DNA of 64,000 nt from JACKNG01 sp050184115 (GTDB lineage: Bacteria; Pseudomonadota; Gammaproteobacteria; Ga0077536), in the NCBI GenBank assembly GCA_050184115.1, contig JBFXAQ010000014.1:1-64000 (forward strand), read 5' to 3'. This document shows, one piece after another, positions 1 through 10,123 of this stretch. Position 1 is the first letter of the stretch, and the number at the start of each line of letters is the position of its first letter. The translations under genes and the position numbers were made by a program. The notes below the pieces were generated by a model, which saw nothing but the letters and a program-made list of their open reading frames with translations, did no database searches and had not been told where the DNA came from.

Positions 1-32
1 CCCAGCTTCTCCAGCGTCTTCTTGCCCAACAT
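1..32 (-). CDS. N-terminus of an unidentified gene running off the left edge
   Basis: On the minus strand an ATG at 32-30 opens a frame reading MLGKKTLEKLG that leaves the window. It is preceded by a strong Shine-Dalgarno, AAGGAGG (49-43), 10 nt before the ATG, which is why a start is called here. Only about ten residues are visible, so no function can be given. It lies downstream of, and on the same strand as, the amidohydrolase gene, but that gene's terminator lies between them. Confidence 0.5.
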   Translation of the reverse strand, partial: MLGKKTLEKL

Positions 33-122
33 CTCTGCCCCACCTCCTTCACCAGTCGGTGAAACAAGGCTACGGCGAGTTCACCCTGCACGAAAATCCT
101 CCTCGGAATTCCGCGATGAACC

Positions 123-159
123 AAAAATAAGGGGCCTGCCCCTCGCGGGGCGGCCCCTG
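123..159 (-). terminator. Rho-independent terminator of the amidohydrolase gene
   Basis: Read on the minus strand, AGGGGCC-GCCCC-GCGA-GGGGC-A-GGCCCCT forms a near-perfect 12-bp hairpin with a GCGA loop, followed directly by TTATTTTT. It lies about 90 nt downstream of the stop codon of the leftward gene ending at 246. The CTTATTTTT style of T-tract recurs in the small-RNA units at 56.4-57.5 kb. Confidence 0.8.
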
Positions 160-245
160 TTCTCCCCTTTCCCCTCTTCTTATGAGAACCGTCCCTGGGA
201 ATGGGTCGGCTCCTTCTCCCCTGAATAAGTGTCCTCGTCCTGAGC

Positions 246-1961
246 TCAGGCGTGGCCGTGGCGCAGCAGCTTGCCCGGCGTGGCGCCGGTGCAGGCGCCG
301 TCCGTGAAGGTCACTTCGCCGTTGACCAGGATGTAGCGATAGCCTTCCGCTTTCTGCACTCGCCGCCACTCGCCGCCGGGGAAATCGTGGGCGATTTCCT
401 GCGGGGTCGAACGCAGGTGGTCAAGATCGTAGACGACGAGATCCGCCGGCCGGCCCTCCGCGATGACACCGCGGTCGACGAAACCGGACATCTTGGCCGG
501 CAGGCAGGACAGTCGGTAGTGCGCCTCCTCCAGCGACAGCACCTGCTTGTCGCGCACGAAGTCGGCGAGGAACTCGGTGGTGTAGCGCCCGATGGTGACG
601 AACTTGGTGTGCGCGCCACCGTCGGAGACGCCGGGTACCGTGTATTCCGATTCGAAGATCTCGCGATTGAGATCCGGGTCGTTGTTGAACGGCGGCGTGA
701 AGATGACCGTCTGCAGGTCTTCGTCGATGATGAGGTCGAGCAGGGCGTCGATGGGATGACGGCCCTGGGCTTCGCCGAGCTGGGCCAGGGTCATGCCTTC
801 CCAGCGCTTGTTCTCGGGCTTCATCACTTCCTTGACGATGAAGTGCTTGATGGGCCCGGTGACGATCGGCATGCGGCCGAAGTCGTAGTCGTCGCGCAGG
901 CGCTGACGGCGCGCCGGGTCCTGCATCTTGGCCTTGCGTTCCTCGATGGTGCCGAGCGTCACCTCGCGCCAGTCGTCCTGGCCGTCGAGGAGGTTGAAGT
1001 CGGCGAAGGTCATGGTGTTGTCGTTGCCGACGCTGACCGCCTGCAGGTAGACCTTGTTGCCACGTGCCTGCGCCTTCTCCGCCCAGTCGACCAGGCGGCG
1101 GCTCTGGCTCGGGTGGTAGTTGTTGGCCTGCACCACGTTGAACAGCACCGGCGCGCCGGAGACCTCGGCGAGTTTCTCGACGAAGACGAGATCCTCGTAG
1201 ATGTCCTCGCGCGCCTGGGTGATCTGGATGTGACCCTCGCCGCGCTTCTTCAGCACTTCGGCGAAGGCGAGGCAGGTCTCGTTCGACATCATGTCGGTGA
1301 CCATCGGCGTGCCGTCGTAGTCGCGCTGCACCGAGGTGAAGCCGTCGCCGAGCTTCTGCACCGACCAGCCGCAGGCGCCGGCGTCCATGCCGAGCTCGAT
1401 GAGCCGGCACATCTCGGCGAGTTCCTCCGGCGTCGGATCGCGGCGCTTGGCCTCTTCCAGCCCCATCACCCAGATCATGACCGGGCCGATCGGCACGTAG
1501 GAGATGACGTTGACGCCCTTCGGCATGCGCTGCAGGGAATCGAGCCACTCGGGGAAGGTCACCCAGTCCCACAGCATGCCGGCCTTCATCGAGTCGAAGG
1601 GGATGGCCTCGACGCGCGACATCGACAGCATCACGCGGTCGCGGTGCTCGGGCTTGACCGGCGCGAAGCCGAAGCCGCAGTTGCCGAGCACGAGCGAGGT
1701 CACGCCGTGCCAGCCGGACAGGGTGCAGTACGGGTCCCACTGGATCTGGGCGTCGTAGTGGGTGTGCAGGTCGACGAAACCCGGTGCGACGACGAGGCCG
1801 TCGGCGTCGATGACGTGCTCCGCCTCGCGCGGGTCGAGGCCGCCGTCACGGGCGATCGCCGTCACCACGCCGTCCTTGATGCCGAGGTCGCCACGGAAGC
1901 GCGGGGCGCGGGTGCCGTCGACGACGGTGCCGTTCCTGATCAGGGTGTCGAAGCGGGTCAT
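246..1961 (-). CDS. N-acyl-D-amino-acid deacylase family amidohydrolase
   Basis: A 571-residue member of the metal-dependent amidohydrolase superfamily (amidohydrolase-3 / D-aminoacylase group), which hydrolyses N-acyl-D-amino acids or related cyclic amides. The N-terminus has the typical small beta-sandwich opening (LIRNGTVVDG), then the metal-binding FVDLHTHYDAQ motif near residue 60. Downstream are the conserved GNCGFGFAP segment and, near the C-terminus, a VSDGGAH motif with the late catalytic Asp. The ATG at 1961 is chosen because CGGAGG lies 8-10 nt upstream; an in-frame ATG further upstream would overlap the promoter region. A LysR regulator is divergently transcribed and probably controls it. 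The exact substrate cannot be told from sequence; dihydropyrimidinase-like activity is an alternative. Confidence 0.85.
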   Translation of the reverse strand: MTRFDTLIRNGTVVDGTRAPRFRGDLGIKDGVVTAIARDGGLDPREAEHVIDADGLVVAPGFVDLHTHYDAQIQWDPYCTLSGWHGVTSLVLGNCGFGFAPVKPEHRDRVMLSMSRVEAIPFDSMKAGMLWDWVTFPEWLDSLQRMPKGVNVISYVPIGPVMIWVMGLEEAKRRDPTPEELAEMCRLIELGMDAGACGWSVQKLGDGFTSVQRDYDGTPMVTDMMSNETCLAFAEVLKKRGEGHIQITQAREDIYEDLVFVEKLAEVSGAPVLFNVVQANNYHPSQSRRLVDWAEKAQARGNKVYLQAVSVGNDNTMTFADFNLLDGQDDWREVTLGTIEERKAKMQDPARRQRLRDDYDFGRMPIVTGPIKHFIVKEVMKPENKRWEGMTLAQLGEAQGRHPIDALLDLIIDEDLQTVIFTPPFNNDPDLNREIFESEYTVPGVSDGGAHTKFVTIGRYTTEFLADFVRDKQVLSLEEAHYRLSCLPAKMSGFVDRGVIAEGRPADLVVYDLDHLRSTPQEIAHDFPGGEWRRVQKAEGYRYILVNGEVTFTDGACTGATPGKLLRHGHA

Positions 1962-2042
1962 GGTGGAGTCCTCCGTCGACTGCGCAGCGGGACGCGCTGC
2001 CGGGGGAAGGCACACTAACCCAGGGTTTGAAGGAGGTAAATC

Positions 2043-2081
2043 CGAACAATAGAATCAAAGCGTTCGGAATGTCGAACAATA
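2043..2081. promoter_or_regulatory. Putative LysR operator in the divergent promoter region
   Basis: The gap between the amidohydrolase and the LysR gene holds a direct repeat CGAACAATA (2043-2051 and 2073-2081, 30-bp period) and an inverted half-site GTTCG (2062-2066) facing CGAAC (2073-2077) across 6 bp. Repeated, partly dyad-symmetric sites in a divergent promoter are typical of LysR-type control. Assignment to the adjacent regulator is inference. Confidence 0.5.
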
Positions 2082-2115
2082 AACCCGCTCTCCCTCGCCG
2101 GCCCGGAGACTCGCG

Positions 2116-3051
2116 ATGGATCACCGCCAGGAGCTCGAGACCCTGGTCGAACTCACCCGCGCCGGCAACATGCGCCGCGCGGCGGACGTGCTCGGCCTTT
2201 CCCAGTCGACCTTGTCGGAATGCGTGGCGCGGCTCGAGGAGCGCTACGGCGCACCGCTGTTCGTGCGCGACCGGCGCGGTTCGCGGCCGACGGTCTACGG
2301 CGAGGTCGTGGTGGCCGCCGCCGCCCAGGCGCTGCGCGTACTTGTCGAGGCGGAGCGCGAGGTCGGGCTGATCAAGGGCTCGGCCAGCGGCCGGCTCGCG
2401 ATCGGCGCCGAACCCGGTGTCATCGAGCCGTTTCTCACCACCGCCATCGTGCGCGGCATGGCGCGCTATCCCCAGCTGCGCTACCGGCTGCGATCGCTGG
2501 ACTCGGGTACGCTCGCGCGCGAACTCGTCGAGCGCCGCATCGAGTTCTTCCTCGGCGTGCGCCCCGACGCGCCGGTCGGCGGCATCGACCTGACCGAACT
2601 CGGCGCGGTCGCCGCCGTGCCCTTCGTGCGCCGCGGTCATCCGCTGGTCGCGGCCGGCGCGTCCGGGCTCGGCGCCATCCTGCGCTTCCCGGTCGTGCAG
2701 GGGCCGGGGGCGCGCTGGTTCGTGCGCCGCATCGCCGACGCCATCCGTGCCGACAGCGGGGCCGAGGCGCCGCCGCAGGCGACCGTGGTGGTCAACGATT
2801 TCGGCGTGGTGCGGGCGCTGGTGCGCCAGACCGACGCCGTCGGCTTCGCCGTCGATGCCATGCTCGGCGGCGAGTTCGAGCGCGACGCCTTCGTCCCGCT
2901 GGTGGTACCGCCGGACCAGCAGGCGTTGCTGCGCTTCCCGCTGGTCATCGGACGTCTCGCCGAGCGCAGCCTGCCGCCGGCGGCCGAAGCGCTGGTCGAG
3001 GAAATCCGCGGTGTGGTCGCCGAGCACGGCGTGGCACGGACGGCGAGCTGA
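2116..3051 (+). CDS. LysR-family transcriptional regulator
   Basis: A 311-residue LysR-type regulator. The N-terminal winged helix-turn-helix is clear (residues 1-60: LETLVELTRAGNMRRAADVL, then LSQSTLSECVARLEERYG). It is followed by a periplasmic-binding-protein-like effector domain of normal length, from about residue 90. The gene is divergent from the N-acyl-D-amino-acid deacylase gene, the usual LysR arrangement, so that gene is the likely target. The effector is unknown. Transcription points towards the thiolase gene at 3259, but a 207-bp gap with two inverted repeats separates them. Confidence 0.93.
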   Translation: MDHRQELETLVELTRAGNMRRAADVLGLSQSTLSECVARLEERYGAPLFVRDRRGSRPTVYGEVVVAAAAQALRVLVEAEREVGLIKGSASGRLAIGAEPGVIEPFLTTAIVRGMARYPQLRYRLRSLDSGTLARELVERRIEFFLGVRPDAPVGGIDLTELGAVAAVPFVRRGHPLVAAGASGLGAILRFPVVQGPGARWFVRRIADAIRADSGAEAPPQATVVVNDFGVVRALVRQTDAVGFAVDAMLGGEFERDAFVPLVVPPDQQALLRFPLVIGRLAERSLPPAAEALVEEIRGVVAEHGVARTAS

Positions 3052-3101
3052 CGCGCCCCCCGCCACGGGCTGCCCGCCGCGCGCGCTGGCGCTATCATGT
3101 G

Positions 3102-3160
3102 CGGCCCCGTACGCCCGGGTGTGGGCGGACGATGACAGCTCGATGACATCTACGGGGCCG
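3102..3160. promoter_or_regulatory. Long-range inverted repeat downstream of the LysR gene
   Basis: CGGCCCCGTA (3102-3111) is perfectly complementary to TACGGGGCCG (3151-3160), a 10-bp stem around a 39-nt loop. No T-tract follows, so it is not a typical intrinsic terminator. It could act as an RNA barrier or be a remnant of a mobile repeat; the role is unknown. Confidence 0.35.
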
Positions 3161-3220
3161 ATACTGGCTGGCCGGACAACGCGCCCGGCGCCAGCATTCG
3201 GCGCGGCACGACGACGCACG

Positions 3221-3240
3221 CGGACGGCTCGAGCCGTCCG
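3221..3240. promoter_or_regulatory. Perfect 20-bp palindrome before the thiolase start
   Basis: CGGACGGCTCGAGCCGTCCG is self-complementary over all 20 bases and ends 18 bp before the ATG at 3259. At this position it could be an operator for the catabolic block or a 5'-leader hairpin just upstream of the ribosome binding site (CGAGGA). Confidence 0.5.
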
Positions 3241-3258
3241 CCTCACGAGGATACGCAG

Positions 3259-4497
3259 ATGAGCGACGTGTACATCGCCGGCGTCAGCATGACGCCTTTC
3301 GGCAAGCACCTGGAGCGCAGTCTGAAGGATCTCGCGGGCGAAGCCCTGCGCGACGCGCTGCGCGATGCCGGCGCCGCCGTCGGCGACCTCGAGGCGGTGT
3401 TCTTCGGCAACTGCGTGCAGGGTCACATGGAAGGCCAGGACATGGTGCGCGGCGAGATCGCGCTGCGCGAGCACGGCATCCATGGCGTGCCGGTGGTGAA
3501 CGTGGAAAACGCCTGCGCGACGGCCTCGACCGCGTTCCACATGGCGGTGAACTACGTCAAGGCCGGGGCCGCCGACATCGCCCTCGCGATCGGCGTCGAG
3601 AAGATGTTCTCGCCCGACAAGGACCGCATGTTCTCGGCCTTCGACGGCGCCTGGGACGTGCACGAGGTCCAGCAGTCGATGGCGCGCTTCGCCGACATGG
3701 CCGAAGGGGTCGAAGTGCCGCCCGGCAGCACCTCGCCGCGGCCCTACAGCGTGTTCATGGACATTTACGCCGGCTTCTGTCGCATGCACATGCGCGAGTT
3801 CGGCACCACCCAGGAACAGCTCGCCATCGTCGCCTCGAAGAACCACGGGCATTCGACGAAGAACCCGCTGTCGCAGTACCAGAAGGCCTTCTCGGTCGAG
3901 GAGATCCTGGCCGCCGCGCCGATCACCTACCCGCTGACCCTGCCGATGTGCTCGCCGATCTCGGACGGTGCCGCCGCCGCCATCGTGTGCAGCGCGACGG
4001 GGTTGAAACGCCTCGGAGCCAGGGCCGACCGCAGCATGCGTGTGCTGGCGAGCGTCATCCAGTCGGGTTCGAACCGCGCCATCACCGAGTTCGACAAGCA
4101 CGCCAGCCGCCTCGCCAGCCAGAAGGCCTACGCCCAGGCCGGGCTCGGGCCCGAAGACGTCGATCTCGCCGAAGTCCACGACGCCACCGCGATGGGCGAG
4201 ATCATCGAACTCGAGGCGCTTGGCCTCTGCGCGCTCGGCGACGGCGGCCCGGCCGCCGCGCGCGGCGAGACGCGGCTCGGCGGCCGCCTGCCGGTCAATC
4301 CCTCGGGCGGCCTCGAATCCAAGGGCCACCCGATCGGCGCCACCGGGCTCGGCCAGATCTACGAGTTGGTGATGCAGCTGCGCGGCGAAGCCGAGGGGCG
4401 CCAGGTCGAAGGCGCGCGCGTGGGCCTGGCCCAGAACGGCGGCGGCATCGTCGGCATCGAGGAGGCGGTGACGGCGGTCAACATCGTCGGGCGCTGA
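3259..4497 (+). CDS. Thiolase / SCP-x-type acetyl-CoA acyltransferase
   Basis: A 412-residue thiolase-fold enzyme acting on 3-ketoacyl-CoA esters. The nucleophilic cysteine lies in NACATAS (about residue 90) and the catalytic histidine in GHPIGATG (about residue 355). The C-terminal CxG motif of classical thiolases reads AQNGGG instead, without cysteine. That is usual for the SCP-x/lipid-transfer-associated thiolase branch, often found in degradation of branched or cyclic acyl-CoAs. The start follows a CACGAGGATACGCAG leader. It opens the block that continues with the PPDK-like and biotin carboxylase genes, suggesting thiolytic cleavage of a carboxylated and CoA-activated product (inference). 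Confidence 0.88.
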   Translation: MSDVYIAGVSMTPFGKHLERSLKDLAGEALRDALRDAGAAVGDLEAVFFGNCVQGHMEGQDMVRGEIALREHGIHGVPVVNVENACATASTAFHMAVNYVKAGAADIALAIGVEKMFSPDKDRMFSAFDGAWDVHEVQQSMARFADMAEGVEVPPGSTSPRPYSVFMDIYAGFCRMHMREFGTTQEQLAIVASKNHGHSTKNPLSQYQKAFSVEEILAAAPITYPLTLPMCSPISDGAAAAIVCSATGLKRLGARADRSMRVLASVIQSGSNRAITEFDKHASRLASQKAYAQAGLGPEDVDLAEVHDATAMGEIIELEALGLCALGDGGPAAARGETRLGGRLPVNPSGGLESKGHPIGATGLGQIYELVMQLRGEAEGRQVEGARVGLAQNGGGIVGIEEAVTAVNIVGR

Positions 4498-4518
4498 AAC
4501 GTCCCTCGCGTAAGTGAT

Positions 4519-4586
4519 GGGGTCTGACCCCGTCGCGGGGCGAGAATGGCTGAAAAACAACCGCTTGTGCCACGGGGTCTGACCCC
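4519..4586. repeat. Dimeric GGGGTCTGACCCC repeat, copy 1
   Basis: Two 13-bp palindromes of the form GGGGTC(A/T)GACCCC bound a 68-bp unit with a 42-bp variable centre. All five copies in the window have exactly this 68-bp length, and all are intergenic. The dimeric palindrome arrangement resembles REP/BIME elements mobilised by REP-associated tyrosine transposases; no such transposase is in the window. Confidence 0.85.
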
Positions 4587-4640
4587 GGCGCGGGCGAGGT
4601 GCTGAACGGCACCCATTCGACGCAGGGCTCCTGCGCCTCT

Positions 4641-4708
4641 GGGGTCAGACCCCCTAACAGCGACGGAACGCTTGATTAACAACGGCTTGAGTTTCGGGGT
4701 CTGACCCC
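4641..4708. repeat. Dimeric GGGGTCAGACCCC repeat, copy 2
   Basis: The second 68-bp dimer, starting 54 bp after copy 1 in the same gap between the thiolase and the 248-residue PEP-utiliser-like gene. Its left palindrome has the central A and its right one the central T, so the pair is head-to-head symmetric as a whole. Confidence 0.85.
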
Positions 4709-4777
4709 GGGGGCATAGCCGGGACGACACGACGTGTGCTGACGGACGGCGTAGGAAACCAGGGCAGACCTGCAACG

Positions 4778-5524
4778 ATGACGGACTATTACGCGGATTC
4801 GGACAAGTTCGGCGACGAAGCCGCCTCGCCGTTGGTCGAGGCTTTCCATGGCGCGGTCAAGGACCTCGTGCGCCGGCGCCTCGCCGAGTCGGGCGCCGCG
4901 TGGTCCGACTTCGTCTTCGGCGACGCCATCGACGGCCTCACCGCCGCCGACTTCGCCGCCATCGACGCCCGCATCCTCGAACTCGGCCACCGCTACGCGT
5001 GGTCGGCTCTGGTCTCGGTGCGCGAGCGGCCCGAGGCCTACCAGCCGGCCGCGGGGCTGGCCGAGGATCTCGCCACCTTCAGCTTCGAGCACCCCGGTGC
5101 GATCACCGCGCCGGTCGACGCCGAAGGCTGGGAGCAGCGCGGGGTGGGCGACAACGTCGTGCCCTACGAGACCGACCTCGTCGGCACCGCGCGCTACGTG
5201 CGTTCCTCCGACCAGGTGCTGAAATATCTCACCGAGGGCGTGCCGCCCGGCACCATCGCCATCATCGACGACTCCGGCGGCACCCTGACGGCACCCATCC
5301 TCGAACAGTTCAAGGGCGTGCTCTGCGCCGGCGGCACGACCCGCTCGCACCTGGGGATCCTGACCCGCGAGTACAACATCCCCTGTTTCATGAACGCGAA
5401 GCTCTCCGGCATTCGCGAAGGCGACACGGTGATGATGGAGACGACGGCGAAAGCCAGGACCGCTGAGGCCTACCAGCTCGGCATCGAGATGACGGCGCGC
5501 GTGTGGCGCAAGGTCGAGGTGTGA
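4778..5524 (+). CDS. PEP-utilising-enzyme mobile (phosphohistidine) domain protein
   Basis: A 248-residue protein whose C-terminal half resembles the swivelling phosphohistidine domain of PEP synthase and PPDK. The motif GGTTRSHLGILTREYNIPC (about residues 185-205) aligns with the family GGxTxHAAIxAREx(G)IP signature and retains the histidine that carries the phosphoryl group. The N-terminal 120 residues match nothing I recognise, and neither the ATP-grasp nor the PEP-binding barrel is present. Phenylphosphate synthase is a known split PEP-synthase-like enzyme, so this may be one subunit of such a system with the PPDK-like protein at 7725. The start is the ATG at 4778; the downstream gene follows after 4 bp. 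Confidence 0.7.
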   Translation: MTDYYADSDKFGDEAASPLVEAFHGAVKDLVRRRLAESGAAWSDFVFGDAIDGLTAADFAAIDARILELGHRYAWSALVSVRERPEAYQPAAGLAEDLATFSFEHPGAITAPVDAEGWEQRGVGDNVVPYETDLVGTARYVRSSDQVLKYLTEGVPPGTIAIIDDSGGTLTAPILEQFKGVLCAGGTTRSHLGILTREYNIPCFMNAKLSGIREGDTVMMETTAKARTAEAYQLGIEMTARVWRKVEV

Positions 5525-5528
5525 GCGC

Positions 5529-7094
5529 ATGAGCGAACGCAAAATCACCTACGCCCAGCTGCTCGAGACCAACGCGCTCATCCAGCAGTTGACGGACGAG
5601 TCCTACTGGCTCTGCGTGACCCGCACGGTGCAGGAGTCGAAGCTGTTCCCGGTCTCACCCTACATGCTGCTGTCCTACTTCATGGCCTTCTACCGCTACC
5701 CGGAGCTGGTCAGGAAGGTCGATGCCCACCTGCCGGCCGAGGAGATCGGCGACCGCATGCGCAACATGGGCATCAAGTGCGCCAACCCTGCGATGGGTTG
5801 GGGTCTGCCGTCGTTCTACCTGCTGGGGCGCGAGTACCTCATCAACCTCGGCCTGCTGCGGCCCGAGGACGCGGTCGAAGACGTCATCGACGTGATGGAC
5901 TTCTGGAAGCGCTTCCAGCTCGCCTGGCACCGCAATGACGGCCATCTCACCAACAGCACCTACGGCCACCGCGCGCAGTTCCTGCCCGAGCGTCGCCTGC
6001 AGGTTTTCCACGCCGATCTCTACGAGTGCCGCCAGGGCGATGCCCTGCACAACGCCGCGCAGGCCTTCATGGCGGCGGCCTCGCAATACGGGTTCCTGAT
6101 CTCCTGCGAATCGCGCATCAGCCTGCACAACTCGGGGCCCTACAAGCTCTCCGACACGCGCGAGATGATCGTGCGCGACTACATGGATCTCTCGGAGTCC
6201 GACTTCCCCTGGCTCGATGACGTCGCCCGTGACGTGCCCTACAACAACCTCACCGTGCCGATGGCGGTCGAGGGCTGCCATATCTATCTCATGGACGACT
6301 GGGGTTCGTTCGAATCCGAGCCCGAGTTCAAGTCGCACCACGTGGTCGGCGTGGGGCTCTACACCTCAGACAGCCTCACCGATGGGTACATTCCCGTCGG
6401 CATGGAATCGCGCGAGTCCCTGACGAACGCTTTCACCGAGCTGACGAACAAGGTCAAGGACGCCACGGCCAAGCTGTGGAAACGCATCGCGTCGTGGTCG
6501 CGCGACCAGATGATGGACGCCGGCGCCATCACCTATTTCGCCATCGCCAAGGACATCGCCCATGTCGCCGGCTGCTACGCCGTCGAGGACTGGATGATGG
6601 TCGACGAGCGCGCGCAGCGCTTCCGGCCGCTGTTGAACGACGAGTACTCGAACGCCTTCCTGGGCGAGCTGGTCGGCAGCCTCACCAATCCCAGCCAGCG
6701 CCTCGCCGGCTACAGCATGATGATGCACAACGATCAGCCGACCCGCATGTACTCGCACGTGCCGTACGCGGTGCTCGAAGGCGGCGATTTCACCCGCAGC
6801 GTCGGTCCGCTGCGGCCCGGTTCGAGCTGCCTCGCGCCGAAGCAGGATCGCTACACCACCAGCGCGGGTGTGCTGAGCCTGGCCGAGTACAACCGCCGCG
6901 CGCGCGAGCATCGCCCGCTCGCCGCGACCGACGCCTACCGTCATCTGTGCGAAACCTGGATGAAGTATCACGCACACGATTCGCGCGCCGACACGCTCTA
7001 CCGCCACGAGCAGCGCAGCTCTCGCACGATCCGTGATCGCGGTGCCGCGCTGACCCGCGAGGACATCGAGGCCGCGCGGGGCGGGGAGGGCTGA
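5529..7094 (+). CDS. Unrecognised 521-residue protein of the PPDK-like/carboxylase block
   Basis: I do not recognise this family. It starts 4 bp after the preceding stop and ends 4 bp before the next start, so it is clearly co-transcribed. The protein is soluble-looking, rich in aromatic residues and His/Asp/Glu (HRNDGHLTNSTYGHR, DDWGSFESEPEFKSHH), with no signal peptide, membrane segment or nucleotide-binding loop that I can see. Clusters of His and acidic residues could form a metal site, but this is speculation. Its position between two phosphohistidine-domain proteins suggests it is the substrate-binding or catalytic subunit replacing the missing PEP/pyruvate barrel. Confidence 0.8.
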   Translation: MSERKITYAQLLETNALIQQLTDESYWLCVTRTVQESKLFPVSPYMLLSYFMAFYRYPELVRKVDAHLPAEEIGDRMRNMGIKCANPAMGWGLPSFYLLGREYLINLGLLRPEDAVEDVIDVMDFWKRFQLAWHRNDGHLTNSTYGHRAQFLPERRLQVFHADLYECRQGDALHNAAQAFMAAASQYGFLISCESRISLHNSGPYKLSDTREMIVRDYMDLSESDFPWLDDVARDVPYNNLTVPMAVEGCHIYLMDDWGSFESEPEFKSHHVVGVGLYTSDSLTDGYIPVGMESRESLTNAFTELTNKVKDATAKLWKRIASWSRDQMMDAGAITYFAIAKDIAHVAGCYAVEDWMMVDERAQRFRPLLNDEYSNAFLGELVGSLTNPSQRLAGYSMMMHNDQPTRMYSHVPYAVLEGGDFTRSVGPLRPGSSCLAPKQDRYTTSAGVLSLAEYNRRAREHRPLAATDAYRHLCETWMKYHAHDSRADTLYRHEQRSSRTIRDRGAALTREDIEAARGGEG

Positions 7095-7098
7095 GGCC

Positions 7099-7701
7099 GT
7101 GGTCGAATCCCATCTCGTGATGCACGGCGTCGCGGTCAAGAAGCACGGCACGGCCGACGCCGTCGCCGCGCTCGTCGGCCTGCCGGTCGAGCGCGTTGCT
7201 GCCTTGCTCGAAACCGCCGTGGCCGGCGGTCGCGCCGCACTCGCCGGCGGCAAGTACCTGCTCACCCCCTGCGGGCGCATGATCGTCGAGGGCCAGTACT
7301 CGCGTTACTACGCCGCCGCGCGCGCCGATGCTGGCATGCAGGCCGCGCACGCGCGCTTCGAAGTGGTCAACAACGAACTCAAGCAGGTCATCACCGACTG
7401 GCAGACGATGGCGGTGGGTGGCCAGCAGGTCGCCAACGACCACGCCGACGCGGCCTACGACGAGCGTGTCATCGATCGTCTCGGCCAGGTGCACGAGAAG
7501 GTCGAGCCGATCCTCGATGCCTTCGCCACCGTGGTGCCGCGTTTCGCGCGCTACAAGGGGGCGCTGGAAAAAGCCCTCGAACGCGCCGAGGACGGCGAGC
7601 ACGCCTGGGTCTCCGATGCCACGCTCGACAGCTACCACACGGTGTGGTTCGAACTCCACGAAGACATCCTGCGCGTGCTCGGCCGCACGCGCGAAGAATA
7701 G
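7099..7701 (+). CDS. Unrecognised 200-residue helical protein with HTH-like N-terminus
   Basis: The start is GTG at 7099, supported by GGGGAGGG 8 nt upstream; an ATG at 7120 is the alternative. Residues 15-65 (TADAVAALVGLPVERVAALL, then a GKYLLTPCGRM wing) look like a winged-helix module. The rest is predicted helical and acidic. A similar module is not something I can name from PEP synthase systems. It is tightly spaced after the 521-residue protein and 23 bp before the PPDK-like gene, so it probably belongs to the same complex or regulates it. Function unknown. Confidence 0.75.
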   Translation: MVESHLVMHGVAVKKHGTADAVAALVGLPVERVAALLETAVAGGRAALAGGKYLLTPCGRMIVEGQYSRYYAAARADAGMQAAHARFEVVNNELKQVITDWQTMAVGGQQVANDHADAAYDERVIDRLGQVHEKVEPILDAFATVVPRFARYKGALEKALERAEDGEHAWVSDATLDSYHTVWFELHEDILRVLGRTREE

Positions 7702-7724
7702 ACACGCTCGAGACTCCACCCCGC

Positions 7725-9470
<1,746 letters not shown>

Positions 9471-9513
9471 ACCGAACCCCAAAGACCGCTTTGACCATCG
9501 AGGAACCTGTGCC

Positions 9514-10023
9514 ATGAGCCAGCCGTCCCGCGAAGACATCGAGAACCTGATCGAGCTGTTCAACCGCTCGGATTGGGAGGAGATGCATCTCAAGACCGAC
9601 GCCCTGGAGATCTTCCTCTCCAACGATCCCAAGGCGCGCGCGCCGTCGCAGGCTGCTGCCACTGCCCCCGTTGCCGCGGCGGCACCGGCCGAAGCAGCAG
9701 CGCCCGCTGCGGCCACCGCCCTTGCCGCCCCGCGCATGGGCACGGCGGTGACCGCCCACGACGTCGTCATCCCGGCCGGCATGGTCGCCGTGCGCGCGCC
9801 CAACCTCGGCACCTTCTACCGCTCGCCCAAGCCCGGCGCGCCGGCCTACGTCGAGATCGGGCAGAAGGTCACGGCCGATACCGAGGTGTGCCTGATCGAG
9901 GTGATGAAGCTGTTCACGCCGGTCAAGGCCGGCGTCGCCGGCACGGTGCGCGAGATCTGCGCCTCCGACGCGCAGATGGTCGAGTACGAGCAGGTGCTCG
10001 TGATCGTCGAACCGGACGCCTGA
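9514..10023 (+). CDS. accB: Biotin carboxyl carrier protein
   Basis: A 169-residue AccB-type carrier with an N-terminal helical segment, an Ala/Pro-rich linker (about residues 45-75) and a C-terminal biotinyl domain. The biotin-accepting lysine is in EVMKLF, about residue 132, with the usual YRSPKPGAPAYVEIGQ lead-in. It is the first gene of a carrier, carboxylase and transferase trio. The transferase here is of the pyruvate-carboxylase/oxaloacetate-decarboxylase type, so this carrier probably serves that complex rather than fatty acid synthesis. Confidence 0.9.
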   Translation: MSQPSREDIENLIELFNRSDWEEMHLKTDALEIFLSNDPKARAPSQAAATAPVAAAAPAEAAAPAAATALAAPRMGTAVTAHDVVIPAGMVAVRAPNLGTFYRSPKPGAPAYVEIGQKVTADTEVCLIEVMKLFTPVKAGVAGTVREICASDAQMVEYEQVLVIVEPDA

Positions 10024-10031
10024 GATGCGCC

Positions 10032-10099
10032 GGGGTCAGACCCCATCGACGAGGCAGACACATGGCTAATCAACGAGTTGGCTTGCGGGGTCTGACCCC
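10032..10099. repeat. Dimeric GGGGTCAGACCCC repeat, copy 3
   Basis: A 68-bp dimer inserted between the biotin carrier and biotin carboxylase genes, 8 bp after the carrier stop and 24 bp before the next ATG. It splits an otherwise compact operon, so it must either be read through or modulate downstream expression. Confidence 0.85.
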
Positions 10100-10123
10100 G
10101 ATGCAGCCGGTGCTGGAGCAGGC

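Noticed and set aside
22..228. 68-residue plus-strand frame at the left edge
   Set aside because: It overlaps a clear minus-strand terminator and a minus-strand start with a good RBS, and its sequence resembles nothing.
246..2018. Long open frames antisense to the amidohydrolase and many other genes
   Set aside because: These are high-GC shadow frames rich in Arg, Ala and His with no recognisable domain; the opposite strand carries clear families.
4498..4777. Small genes in the repeat-containing gap
   Set aside because: The sequence is almost entirely two 68-bp repeat elements; apparent frames there are extensions of repeats.
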